A DNA stretch of 64,000 nucleotides from Branchinecta lynchi. Its lineage: Eukaryota; Arthropoda; Branchiopoda; Anostraca; Branchinectidae. Location of the stretch: contig JAKZAP010000003.1 in the NCBI GenBank assembly GCA_023053575.1, positions 6,114,561-6,178,560 on the forward strand, given 5' to 3'. Every line of letters starts with the position of its first letter. The stretch's first letter is position 1. Below, in pieces: positions 8,613 through 15,364 of this stretch. The notes under the pieces were generated by a model. It made no database searches, was not told where the DNA came from, and saw nothing but the letters and a program-made list of their open reading frames with translations. Position numbers and translations under genes: made by a program.

Positions 8613-9347
8613 ATGAATAAATTTGGTAGTGTCGGAAAAAAGGTTAGTAACGAATCGAATGTAAAGGTAGTTACTGACGAAAACGGTAACATTAACCTAC
8701 AGGATAGGCGAATTGTTAATTTAGGTGATGCCAAAGCAGATCAGGATGCGATTAGCTTAAGGTTGATGACTATTATTTTGAATCAGTTTAAAGAACAAAT
8801 AACTGCAGAACAAGTGCAAGCCAATCAATATTTTAGCGAAGATATTAACAGATTAACCTTGGTAGATGATTCTCCTGACAATGCAATGGTAAGGATCAAA
8901 GATAAAGGATTATTTGTAAAACCAACAATTCAGGTTACTGATAAAGAACTTGATGCTGGGAATAAAGTTATCACAAATGTTCAAGATCCTAGAAACAAAC
9001 ATGATGCTGTTAATTTAGGAACGTTAACTACGTATCTTTTAGATTTTGACAAAAAGCTCGAAAACCAACAAGCCCTTAGCATAAGTATTGAAACGAAGAT
9101 TGGCGACCTTAGCAAAAGTATTGACAAAAAGCTTCTTGACCTTAGGAAAAGTATTGAGAAAAAGCTCGAAAACCAACAAAAAATTAGCAGTTTTATTGGT
9201 TCAAATGATTTGGACCAAAATCTGCATATCAATGGTATTGAAAGAGCAGTCGTAAACATTTTAAAAAGGCTTTTAGAGCAAAAACCTGTTGATCAAGATT
9301 TTGTTAAGAAAACAGAAGACTTCATGAAAACTAAACTAAAGAAATAA
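8613..9347 (+). CDS. Fibre-like protein with phage-tail-fibre-type motifs
   Basis: 244 residues, not a named Polinton core gene that I recognise. Two segments have the form seen in trimeric phage tail fibres and adhesins, where a short strand and turn end in N-L-D-P..DAV: INLQDRRIVNLGDAKADQDA in the first fifth, and DAGNKVITNVQDPRNKHDAV around the middle. Between and after them is a heptad-like, Lys/Asp/Ser-rich coiled-coil region with internal repetition (SIDKKLLDLRKSIEKKLENQ). This layout fits a trimeric virion spike or attachment fibre. Its place between ATPase and the AT-hook protein, inside the virion gene block, agrees. Function is inference. Start motif TATAATAAATG, 16 bp after the ATPase stop. 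Confidence 0.75.
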   Translation: MNKFGSVGKKVSNESNVKVVTDENGNINLQDRRIVNLGDAKADQDAISLRLMTIILNQFKEQITAEQVQANQYFSEDINRLTLVDDSPDNAMVRIKDKGLFVKPTIQVTDKELDAGNKVITNVQDPRNKHDAVNLGTLTTYLLDFDKKLENQQALSISIETKIGDLSKSIDKKLLDLRKSIEKKLENQQKISSFIGSNDLDQNLHINGIERAVVNILKRLLEQKPVDQDFVKKTEDFMKTKLKK

Positions 9348-9377
9348 AATTTATATGATAAATTAATTCCCTAATAA

Positions 9378-9947
9378 ATGGTTGAAACAATGGAGTATAC
9401 AGTTTATTTGTCAAAGCTTCAGAAAGGAAAGCTGAAGAAATGTTTTGATGCTAAACAAAAATGTCAGATACGTGTTAGTCATAGTAGACAAAATGAACGG
9501 GAACCAGTCAAGTTACTTTTAAGTAAACGACAAATTGATAAAATTGAAACATGTAAAATGAATAATAAGGGTTGTGATATTGATGTATCATACAAGCAGA
9601 TGAGAGAAGCGATTCAAAAAGGTGGATTACTTCCATTTTTAATACCGCTAGCAATTACCCTTGGTAAGGCAGCTTTAACAAGTGGTGCTGCTGCTTTGGG
9701 TACATTCGCTGGTAAGAAAATTATGGATAAAATGACCAACACAGGTGGTGCGCTAAAACTTCCTGGAACACAAAAAGTTACCGGTAATGGTGTACGTGGT
9801 AGACCTAAGAAGGAAAAAACCGATGATGTCAACACAGGTGGAGCGCTAACACTTCCTGGAACACAAAAAGTTGTCGGTCATGGGGTACGTGGAAGGCCTA
9901 GGAAGTCAAAAAACGGGGACATCAAAAAAGAAGCAAAAGTAAAGTAG
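9378..9947 (+). CDS. AT-hook and hydrophobic-segment protein (core/penetration-like)
   Basis: 189 residues. The N-terminal half is basic and beta-rich with cysteines. Then comes a glycine-led hydrophobic segment (GGLLPFLIPLAITLGKAALT) with an Ala-rich continuation, as in adenovirus-type minor core or membrane-active proteins. The C-terminal part is a duplicated unit of about 35 residues, each NTGGAL.LPGTQKV followed by an AT-hook core (RGRPKK and RGRPRK), so it should bind AT-rich DNA. A DNA-condensing virion protein is likely. The end of this frame overlaps the protease open frame (from 9902), and its third-last dozen codons contain A AAA AAC at 9908-9914. Start motif CCTAATAAATG. Confidence 0.75.
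   Translation: MVETMEYTVYLSKLQKGKLKKCFDAKQKCQIRVSHSRQNEREPVKLLLSKRQIDKIETCKMNNKGCDIDVSYKQMREAIQKGGLLPFLIPLAITLGKAALTSGAAALGTFAGKKIMDKMTNTGGALKLPGTQKVTGNGVRGRPKKEKTDDVNTGGALTLPGTQKVVGHGVRGRPRKSKNGDIKKEAKVK
9908..9914 (+). promoter_or_regulatory. Candidate -1 frameshift site into protease
   Basis: A AAA AAC, in the correct phase of the upstream frame (codons TCA AAA AAC), lies inside the short window where the protease frame is open without ATG (9902-9947). This heptamer is the one used at the gag-pro junction of MMTV, HTLV-1 and BLV. No convincing close-spaced stem-loop was found; an 8-bp inverted repeat (9949-9956 with 9999-10006) lies rather far away. Confidence 0.55.
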
Positions 9948-9970
9948 GACCTCTAACCAATTTTGATATT

Positions 9971-10315
9971 ATGGATGCATTAGGGAGTATACCACAGTTT
10001 AGAGGTGTGTTCTCTTTAGATACGCTACCCAAACATATAAACGATTCGGAATGTGGTGTAATCAACTATGACAAACGTGGAATGCCTGGAACACATTGGG
10101 TTGCCTATTGTAATCTACCTGAATCCCCCTATGTCGAATTTTTCGATTCTTTCGGTATTCCTCCAGGAAAAGAAATAGTTAAATATCTAAAAACTTCAAA
10201 GAAAAAAATAGCTTATGAAAATCTTGCTGTCCAAAATATAGACGAAGTAAACTGTGGACTTCACTGTATTTCCTACATTAAGCGCAAAATGAAGTTGGTA
10301 GCTTTTCGTTTATAA
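9971..10315 (+). CDS. PRO: Adenain-like cysteine protease (maturation protease)
   Basis: A Ulp1/C5-family protease that should cleave capsid proteins during maturation. From the ATG it is 114 residues, with H42 (GTHWVAY), D59 (EFFDSFG), a Gln before the active-site loop and Cys in NCGLHC (95-99): a complete catalytic set. The frame is open from 9902, and the codons just before the ATG encode LTNFDI, which I know as part of the conserved N-terminus of Polinton proteases, so the true product probably begins upstream. No ATG exists there and the TAAATG start motif is missing. Relative to the upstream gene it is in the -1 frame, with a slippery heptamer in the overlap. The C-terminus after NCGLHC is short. 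Confidence 0.9.
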   Translation: MDALGSIPQFRGVFSLDTLPKHINDSECGVINYDKRGMPGTHWVAYCNLPESPYVEFFDSFGIPPGKEIVKYLKTSKKKIAYENLAVQNIDEVNCGLHCISYIKRKMKLVAFRL

Positions 10316-10332
10316 AAATTATTTTCTAATAA

Positions 10333-10500
10333 ATGGAGATTTATTGTATGAAATGTAAAAAGAGCACTGACACTGAATCAATGTTTAAGGCAGTGTCACA
10401 AAAAAATAATGTTCCAATGCTGAAAGGGGATTGTGTTATTTGCGGGTCGAGGAAAAATCGCTTTTTAAAAAAAACCTCAACGCAGAAACAGATATTTTAA
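10333..10500 (+). CDS. Small zinc-ribbon protein
   Basis: 55 residues, too short for usual ORF cut-offs. The start EIYCMKCKKSTDT and the later GDCVICGSRKNRF give two CxxC pairs spaced like a zinc ribbon, matching the small YCxKC...GxCxxCG proteins (DUF5679-like) seen in Polintons and related viruses. It has the shared start motif TCTAATAAATG, 17 bp after the protease stop. Its end overlaps the integrase open frame, with T TTA AAA at 10464-10470, so it may also serve as the N-terminal zinc module of an integrase made by -1 frameshifting. The family call is from memory of the motif. Confidence 0.8.
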   Translation: MEIYCMKCKKSTDTESMFKAVSQKNNVPMLKGDCVICGSRKNRFLKKTSTQKQIF

Positions 10501-11402
10501 AGACGTATTATTCTAATTATTCAGGTGTGGATGATATTTACAGAAAATTAAAAGAAAATGGTGTTAAGGTTTCCAAGGATAAAATAAAAAATGTGTTGCA
10601 AAATGAGAATGTGTATACGTTACACAAACCTTCCTATCATAACTTTGAAAGGAGGCGAGTGTATGTTCACTATGTTGATGAGCAATGGCAAGCTGATTTA
10701 GTTGACATGCAGAAATATAAAAAAGAAAATAATAAAACAAATTACATTTTAACTGTTATTGATTGCTTTAGTAAATATGCTTGGTGTGTCCCTCTGAAAG
10801 ACAAAACGGGTGCTGAAATAATAAAAGCATTCAGTGTTATATTTAAAGAAAGAATTCCTAAGAAACTACAAACTGATAAAGGTAAAGAATTTGTGATGAG
10901 AAATGTTCAATCTTTTTTGAAAAATAACGATATACACTGGTTTGCATCTGAAAGCGAATTGAAAGCGCAAATTGTAGAACGATTCAATAGAACGCTGAAA
11001 GACAAGTTATGGAAATATTTCACTCACAATAACACTACTAATTGGATTGATATTTTACCTTTATTTGTGAGTAATTATAATAACTCGTACCACCGTTCAA
11101 TACAAATGAAACCAGTTGATGCTAGTAAAAAGGTTAATCAGAAAAAGGTTTTTAGTGCTCTGTTTCCTCCAGTAGATGACTACAAAATCACAGGAAACGT
11201 CAAAGTAGGGGATTTAGTCAGAATTAAAAAAGAAAAAAGTATTTTCGATAAAGGATATTTACCTAATTATACGGATGAAGTATTTCAGATAGCAACCATC
11301 AGACCTACCATTCCCATTACTTATGAAATATCTGACAAAAGTGGGGAATTAATTCAAGGAGGGTTTTATGAAAAAGAACTTTCAAAATTTATTATGAAAT
11401 AA
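10410..11402 (+). CDS. INT: Retroviral-type integrase (open frame without ATG)
   Basis: DDE integrase that inserts the element and makes the 6-bp duplication. Catalytic residues are D at 10695 (WQADLVD), D at 10875 (QTDKGKEF) and E at 10977 (QIVERFNR); D-D spacing is 60 and D-E spacing 34. A helical N-terminal region with TLHKP precedes the core, and an SH3-like tail (VKVGDLVRIKKEKS...) follows. The frame opens after a stop at 10407-10409 but has no ATG until inside the catalytic domain (QADLVDM). It also lacks the TAAATG start motif. It lies in the -1 frame of the zinc-ribbon gene with a slippery heptamer at the overlap, so expression by frameshift is the simplest reading. A one-base sequencing error in the adjacent A8 run is the main alternative. 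Confidence 0.93.
   Translation, partial: CSNAERGLCYLRVEEKSLFKKNLNAETDILKTYYSNYSGVDDIYRKLKENGVKVSKDKIKNVLQNENVYTLHKPSYHNFERRRVYVHYVDEQWQADLVDMQKYKKENNKTNYILTVIDCFSKYAWCVPLKDKTGAEIIKAFSVIFKERIPKKLQTDKGKEFVMRNVQSFLKNNDIHWFASESELKAQIVERFNRTLKDKLWKYFTHNNTTNWIDILPLFVSNYNNSYHRSIQMKPVDASKKVNQKKVFSALFPPVDDYKITGNVKVGDLVRIKKEKSIFDKGYLPNYTDEVFQIATIRPTIPITYEISDKSGELIQGGFYEKELSKFIMK
10464..10470 (+). promoter_or_regulatory. Candidate -1 frameshift site into integrase
   Basis: T TTA AAA in phase with the zinc-ribbon frame (codons TTT TTA AAA). It fits the X XXY YYZ rule, and the -1 frame after it is the integrase frame. A near-complementary pair, 10472-10481 with 10563-10572 (9 of 10 positions), begins almost directly after it, but the long loop makes its relevance uncertain. 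Confidence 0.5.
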
Positions 11403-11418
11403 AATTACTTGTATATAA

Positions 11419-12249
11419 ATGGATTCAAGACGCTTGAGTGATATGTTATCGGATATAGTGAAGAACAGAGAAATTCAGAGAAGCAAGGTTCAACAAAATG
11501 AGATGGAGAAGGCAGGATTTCGGGAATATGCTTCAGAATTAAACGCTCCAGTTATTATAGCACAAAAAGAAAACACTAAAGATACCATCAAAAAATTACA
11601 AGAGAACGCTGAAACGATAATTAATAAACTACTTGAAGGTGATAATAATTCAAGAAGACGGTTTATCAGATTAGGTGATACATTTAAAACAGCTTTACAG
11701 ACCACTACTTCAGAGGAATCGAGTCGAGCTCCCACTCATGCGATAGAACCCAATCTAGAACAACCATATGACGTAAATCTAAACTTAAATATTGATGTGG
11801 AATTATTAAATCAAATTAATTTAAAATATAAAGATGACTGGAATGGTACCGATAATTATTTTAAAATGCCTCATTATTACCTTGAGCATCATAAAGAAAT
11901 AGATGGGGCTCTGAATTATTTAACATCTATAAGTCAAAGTTATGGTGGTCTGAAAAGTAAAAGTTATAGTTCGAATAAGTATGATCAAATTATTTTATTT
12001 ATACAAGACTATAAGGATAGATTAAGAAAAATTCAATCTAGTATACCCTTTATCAGACAACAAGGAACTGGAATATTTATGAATTGTGATGAAATGATTT
12101 CAAAATTATACACTTTGATAGGTAGCAGAGTAAACGGAAATACATCTGATGAGGTGAGAAATGAAGCTATTGATATTTTGGATTCGTTAATGCGAAATAA
12201 ATTTCTTACGAAGAGAAATTACAATTCAATATATAAAAATTATTTCTAA
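11419..12249 (+). CDS. Polinton structural-module protein, function unknown
   Basis: 276 residues. The N-terminal third is charged and helical, the middle is Asn/Asp-rich, and the C-terminal part (from about 150) is helical with GTGIFMNCDEMISKLYTLIG and a closing ILDSLMRNKFLTKRNY. I recall similar C-terminal regions in the conserved Polinton protein between integrase and minor capsid (sometimes called PW), but I cannot confirm this by search. The position in the virion gene block favours a structural or assembly role. Start motif TATATAAATG, 16 bp after the integrase stop; the next gene starts 3 bp after its stop. Confidence 0.7.
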   Translation: MDSRRLSDMLSDIVKNREIQRSKVQQNEMEKAGFREYASELNAPVIIAQKENTKDTIKKLQENAETIINKLLEGDNNSRRRFIRLGDTFKTALQTTTSEESSRAPTHAIEPNLEQPYDVNLNLNIDVELLNQINLKYKDDWNGTDNYFKMPHYYLEHHKEIDGALNYLTSISQSYGGLKSKSYSSNKYDQIILFIQDYKDRLRKIQSSIPFIRQQGTGIFMNCDEMISKLYTLIGSRVNGNTSDEVRNEAIDILDSLMRNKFLTKRNYNSIYKNYF

Positions 12250-12252
12250 TAA

Positions 12253-12975
12253 ATGGTGTTGTTAAACATTGAAGGTAATGAAAGTATCATTGATATAACA
12301 TTTAGTCAACCAATCGAATTGAATCGTAATTGGGATTATGAAATAGGTTTGAATCAGTGTACTTTGTGGTATTCATGGCATAATATAAGTGATAAATTTG
12401 GAAATAATACATTTCAATACAGGAAAGATGAAGATAATAATGCAACAGAATGGATGAATGTTACTATTCCTAATGGGATGTATAACGATGATTGTTTGAA
12501 TTATTTTTTGTGTCAGTATTTTGATACCCCAAAAGATAAATGTCCTATTGTAATTTCATCCAATCCAGCATCTATGAGATTTGTCATACTATTACAAGAA
12601 AAATATGTGTTTAGATTTAATAGTGACTTGTGTCAGATTTTAGGATTTGAGAAGGATAGTGAGATATCTAAGAAAATCAATGAAGGTACAAAGCTTCCGA
12701 ATATAACAAGAAGCGTTGATAAAATTCAAATTCACTGCTCTCTTGTAAACAGTTCTATCGTAAACAAAAGTAAATCAGATGTCATTTGGACATTTGTTCC
12801 GAATACAGAACCGGGTTGTCAAATTGTTGAGAATCCTAGACAATTAATCTACCTTCCTATTAATACAAAAGACTTTATTTACTCCTTGAGAATGACAATT
12901 ACTGATCAGTTGGGAAGACCTATCGATTTGAATGGTGATAACGTTGGATACGTACTGCATTTAAGAAAAGCTTAA
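12253..12975 (+). CDS. mCP: Minor capsid protein (penton, single jelly-roll)
   Basis: 240 residues with the layout of the Polinton penton protein, which forms the capsid vertices. The N-terminal strand pairs (LNRNWDYEIGLNQCTLWYSW) carry the N-terminal signature, followed by IPNGMYNDDCLNYFL. Later come the conserved VDKIQIHCSLVNSSIVNK and the C-terminal NPRQLIYLPINTK...ITDQLGRPIDLNGDNVGYVLHLRK. The order and spacing of these segments match the family and the length is usual. Start motif TCTAATAAATG sits in the 3-bp gap and in the end of the preceding gene. Confidence 0.92.
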   Translation: MVLLNIEGNESIIDITFSQPIELNRNWDYEIGLNQCTLWYSWHNISDKFGNNTFQYRKDEDNNATEWMNVTIPNGMYNDDCLNYFLCQYFDTPKDKCPIVISSNPASMRFVILLQEKYVFRFNSDLCQILGFEKDSEISKKINEGTKLPNITRSVDKIQIHCSLVNSSIVNKSKSDVIWTFVPNTEPGCQIVENPRQLIYLPINTKDFIYSLRMTITDQLGRPIDLNGDNVGYVLHLRKA

Positions 12976-13007
12976 AGGATTAGTGAAATAAAATTATTTA
13001 CCTATAA

Positions 13008-13364
13008 ATGTTGATTAATAATAAGCGATTACTTTATAAAAAGCAGTATGGAAGTGGAATCGGTAGTGTATTCAAAAACATTGTTAATTCCCAGTTATTT
13101 CAAACGTCAGCAAAACAAATAAAAGATGGGGCTATGTCAATGTATAATAATATTATTAAACCGAGATTTGAGTTGTTGAAAAACAGAGCAATAGAATATG
13201 GGAAAGATCTGATCGATGTAAACAAGAAAGAACTCATTGATGTAATTGGAAACAAAAAATCGATGAAGGATCTTATCGGTACAAATAAAAGGATTTTAAA
13301 TCAAAGAAGTCAGGACTTGATCAAAACGTTAATGACTGGAAATGGATTAAAGATTCTGAAATAA
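13008..13364 (+). CDS. Small pVI-like capsid-associated protein
   Basis: 118 residues. A basic N-terminus is followed by YGSGIGSVFKNIV, a glycine motif and amphipathic helix like those of membrane-lytic adenovirus-pVI-type proteins and a small conserved Polinton protein that precedes the major capsid. The GSG/IG region would suit cleavage by the maturation protease (inference). The rest is helical and lysine-rich. Start motif CCTATAAATG. It sits between penton and major capsid genes as in other Polintons. Confidence 0.72.
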   Translation: MLINNKRLLYKKQYGSGIGSVFKNIVNSQLFQTSAKQIKDGAMSMYNNIIKPRFELLKNRAIEYGKDLIDVNKKELIDVIGNKKSMKDLIGTNKRILNQRSQDLIKTLMTGNGLKILK

Positions 13365-13394
13365 GTTTTATTTAATAATTTCTTTCTTATATAA

Positions 13395-14768
13395 ATGGCA
13401 GTAAATAAAGTTATCAGTCCGCAATGGAACATTTTTGATGAACCGCTTGTTGATGATACAGTGGTAAGATACGAATTTAAAGAAATTCGAGAAACAGATG
13501 TGAATGTATCTAATAAATCAGAGTTTGAATTCGTAACGAAGAAATTAGATTCCTGGTTTTATCCAAGTGAAAGTTATCTTGATGTTAGTGTAAGAATAGT
13601 GAAAGAAAATGGAGATAATATAGCTGCAACCGATATTGCTACTTTGACGAACAATGGATTTAATTTATTCAGTACCGCTGAATATGTAATAAACGATGAA
13701 TCGGTTGAAAAAATTAATCATGTTGGTATTACAACTACCGTTACAAAGTTGATTGAATACTCTGATGATTATTCTAGAAGTGCAGCAAGAAATCATTTCT
13801 GGTATAAGGATTATAATCAAGGAAAAGAAATTAATCCTGTTATTGCTTCGTTTACTGCAACTCCAGTAGTAGCAGGGGCTGCAGGGGCTGCAGCAGGGGG
13901 TGGAACAGTCAGTTTGAGAAATAATAATAATTATAATAAAGGATTTGAAAAAAGATATAACAGAACAAAGAGCAGTAAATTAGTAAATATGTATTTACCA
14001 TTATCAGAATTGTTTGGATTTCTGAAAGGAAACAAACGATTCTTCAGAGGTGCATCGCATAAATTATTTCTAAGAAGAAATGATGATAACAACATGATTA
14101 TAAGAAATGGAAATACTAATTTCAAAGTAGTAATCGAGTATTTATCCTGGAAGATCCCTATTGTAGCTCCTAGTATCGAAATGATGAGTGAATTAGAAAA
14201 GGGTCTTGCTAAGGATAAAAAGCATAATCTGATGTGGGAAGCATGTAATACTTATAAAAGCGATGTTAGTCAAAATAAGGAACACACTTGGAAAGTTATA
14301 TCTGAGAGAAACAATCCAACAAAAGTAGTTGTGATGCTACAGAAAAATGAAAAGCATAACAATCAATTAATGAATAATATGGTGTTTGATCATATGAATT
14401 TAACAGACATAGAACTTAGAATTAATGGGGATAAATATCCCGAAGAACCACTTAAATGTGATTTTAGCGATGACAAATGTAAATACTCAAATCTTTACAA
14501 TAGGTTCATACATTTGGGTTATAAACAATTAGCATTTGATACTGGTAGTGTTGTTAGTATAGAAGAATTTAAAGAAGTATATCCACTATTCTGTTTCGAT
14601 GTTTCCAAACACGAGTCAAATATTTATAATGGAACAACTGCTGATATTGAAATAAGTTTAACGTTGAAAGATAATCAACCCGTACCATATAATGTTTACT
14701 GTGTTATATATTATGAAAGAAAAGCTACATTAGGTATTATTAACAAAAATATGTATGTGAGTTTGTGA
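13395..14768 (+). CDS. MCP: Major capsid protein (double jelly-roll)
   Basis: 457 residues. The N-terminus (SPQWNIFDEPLVDDTVVRYE...) and the following LDSWFYPSESYLDVSVRIV correspond to the start of Polinton double jelly-roll hexon proteins. They are followed by the FNLFSTAEYVINDE segment and the second jelly-roll (MWEACNTYKSDVSQNKEHTW onward). An Ala/Gly-rich loop (VVAGAAGAAAGGG) is an unusual low-complexity insertion. Length is near the short end for the family. Start motif TTATATAAATG, last gene before the right terminal repeat. Confidence 0.92.
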   Translation: MAVNKVISPQWNIFDEPLVDDTVVRYEFKEIRETDVNVSNKSEFEFVTKKLDSWFYPSESYLDVSVRIVKENGDNIAATDIATLTNNGFNLFSTAEYVINDESVEKINHVGITTTVTKLIEYSDDYSRSAARNHFWYKDYNQGKEINPVIASFTATPVVAGAAGAAAGGGTVSLRNNNNYNKGFEKRYNRTKSSKLVNMYLPLSELFGFLKGNKRFFRGASHKLFLRRNDDNNMIIRNGNTNFKVVIEYLSWKIPIVAPSIEMMSELEKGLAKDKKHNLMWEACNTYKSDVSQNKEHTWKVISERNNPTKVVVMLQKNEKHNNQLMNNMVFDHMNLTDIELRINGDKYPEEPLKCDFSDDKCKYSNLYNRFIHLGYKQLAFDTGSVVSIEEFKEVYPLFCFDVSKHESNIYNGTTADIEISLTLKDNQPVPYNVYCVIYYERKATLGIINKNMYVSL

Positions 14769-14794
14769 GTCTGGATTTTTATTTAATAAAATCA

Positions 14795-14808
14795 TCCCCT
14801 AATAAATG
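14795..14808 (+). promoter_or_regulatory. TAAATG start motif (representative of twelve)
   Basis: CCCCTAATAAATG. The hexamer TAAATG, with ATG as start codon, occurs at the starts at 1483(-), 3312(-), 3613, 7919, 8613, 9378, 10333, 11419, 12253, 13008, 13395 and 14806: twelve of twelve. Seven read AATAAATG, four TATAAATG and one ATTAAATG. TAAATG is the core of poxvirus-type late promoters. AATAAA may also serve as poly(A) signal of the upstream gene. It is absent at 2085, at the protease and at the integrase. Confidence 0.7.
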
Positions 14809-15114
14809 GAGTCCGCAAAGGAAGTCTTGAATACAATCAGAATGAATAAATACAATGAGACAATCAGGAAAGAAGAACTAGTTCTTGGATTGAAATATAC
14901 TATTGTTAAAATGAGAATTGCTAAGACAAAATATGGTGATAAGTTGGTTGTAGTTATTAATCATAATGACAAACCCTGTGATTTGTTTATAACACAGAAA
15001 TATAATGCCATTGCTAACGAATTACTTTTAAAGAAAAATCTAGTTTTGCAACCGATTGTACGCGAAAACAAGAACAAAGAAACATATGTGGATTTAGAAC
15101 TGTTTACTCAGTAA
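14806..15114 (+). CDS. Terminal-repeat small protein, right copy (possible OB-fold)
   Basis: Same 102-residue protein as at 1175-1483, reading outward in the right terminal repeat. The gene is thus present twice per element, with its start motif inside the repeat. See the left copy for the sequence description and the OB-fold suggestion. Confidence 0.8.
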   Translation: MESAKEVLNTIRMNKYNETIRKEELVLGLKYTIVKMRIAKTKYGDKLVVVINHNDKPCDLFITQKYNAIANELLLKKNLVLQPIVRENKNKETYVDLELFTQ

Positions 15115-15358
15115 TATTTGAATAAAAAAATGAAAAATGTAAAAAAAAAGAAGTAGTAGTATATTGTAGTATTTTATATGTAGTAAAGGGTAATATTCTC
15201 ATTTCTTGTATCCTTTATTTTGGAAGTAAGAAAATAAAAATGTTCTTAAAAAGGGGGATAATTTGGTAAAAAGGATGTTAAAATTTAAGAAATTGATGTT
15301 AAAATGGGGTTTTGAAATTGGGGGGATGGTGAGCTAGAACCCCCTTTATATAACTACT

Positions 15359-15364
15359 CAGGGC
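15359..15364. repeat. Polinton target site duplication, right
   Basis: CAGGGC, identical to 925-930. Confidence 0.95.

Larger units (their letters stand above)
931..15358. mobile_element. Complete Polinton/Maverick element
   Basis: A 14,428-bp self-synthesising DNA transposon or endogenous virus-like element. It is bounded by 587-bp terminal inverted repeats beginning AGTAGTTATA and by a 6-bp direct duplication. It carries the diagnostic set: protein-primed family B polymerase, retroviral-type integrase, A32/FtsK-like ATPase, adenain-like protease, double jelly-roll major capsid and penton-type minor capsid. The element is clearly more AT-rich than its surroundings and its late module is tightly packed (gaps of 3-40 bp). 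All main frames are open along their length and the two ends look identical, so the insertion appears recent. Protease and integrase lack ordinary start codons; this is treated under their own entries. Confidence 0.97.
14772..15358 (-). repeat. Polinton right terminal inverted repeat
   Basis: Inverted copy of 931-1517. It begins 3 bp after the major capsid stop and ends ...TATAACTACT directly before the second CAGGGC. Confidence 0.95.

Noticed and set aside
9949..10006. 8-bp stem as the frameshift stimulator for the protease site
   Set aside because: It begins about 35 nt after the heptamer and has a 42-nt loop, outside the usual spacing.
10431..10433. TTG as integrase start codon
   Set aside because: TTG starts are not expected in an animal nucleus, the residues that follow it are not integrase-like, and the region overlaps the zinc-ribbon gene that has a proper start.
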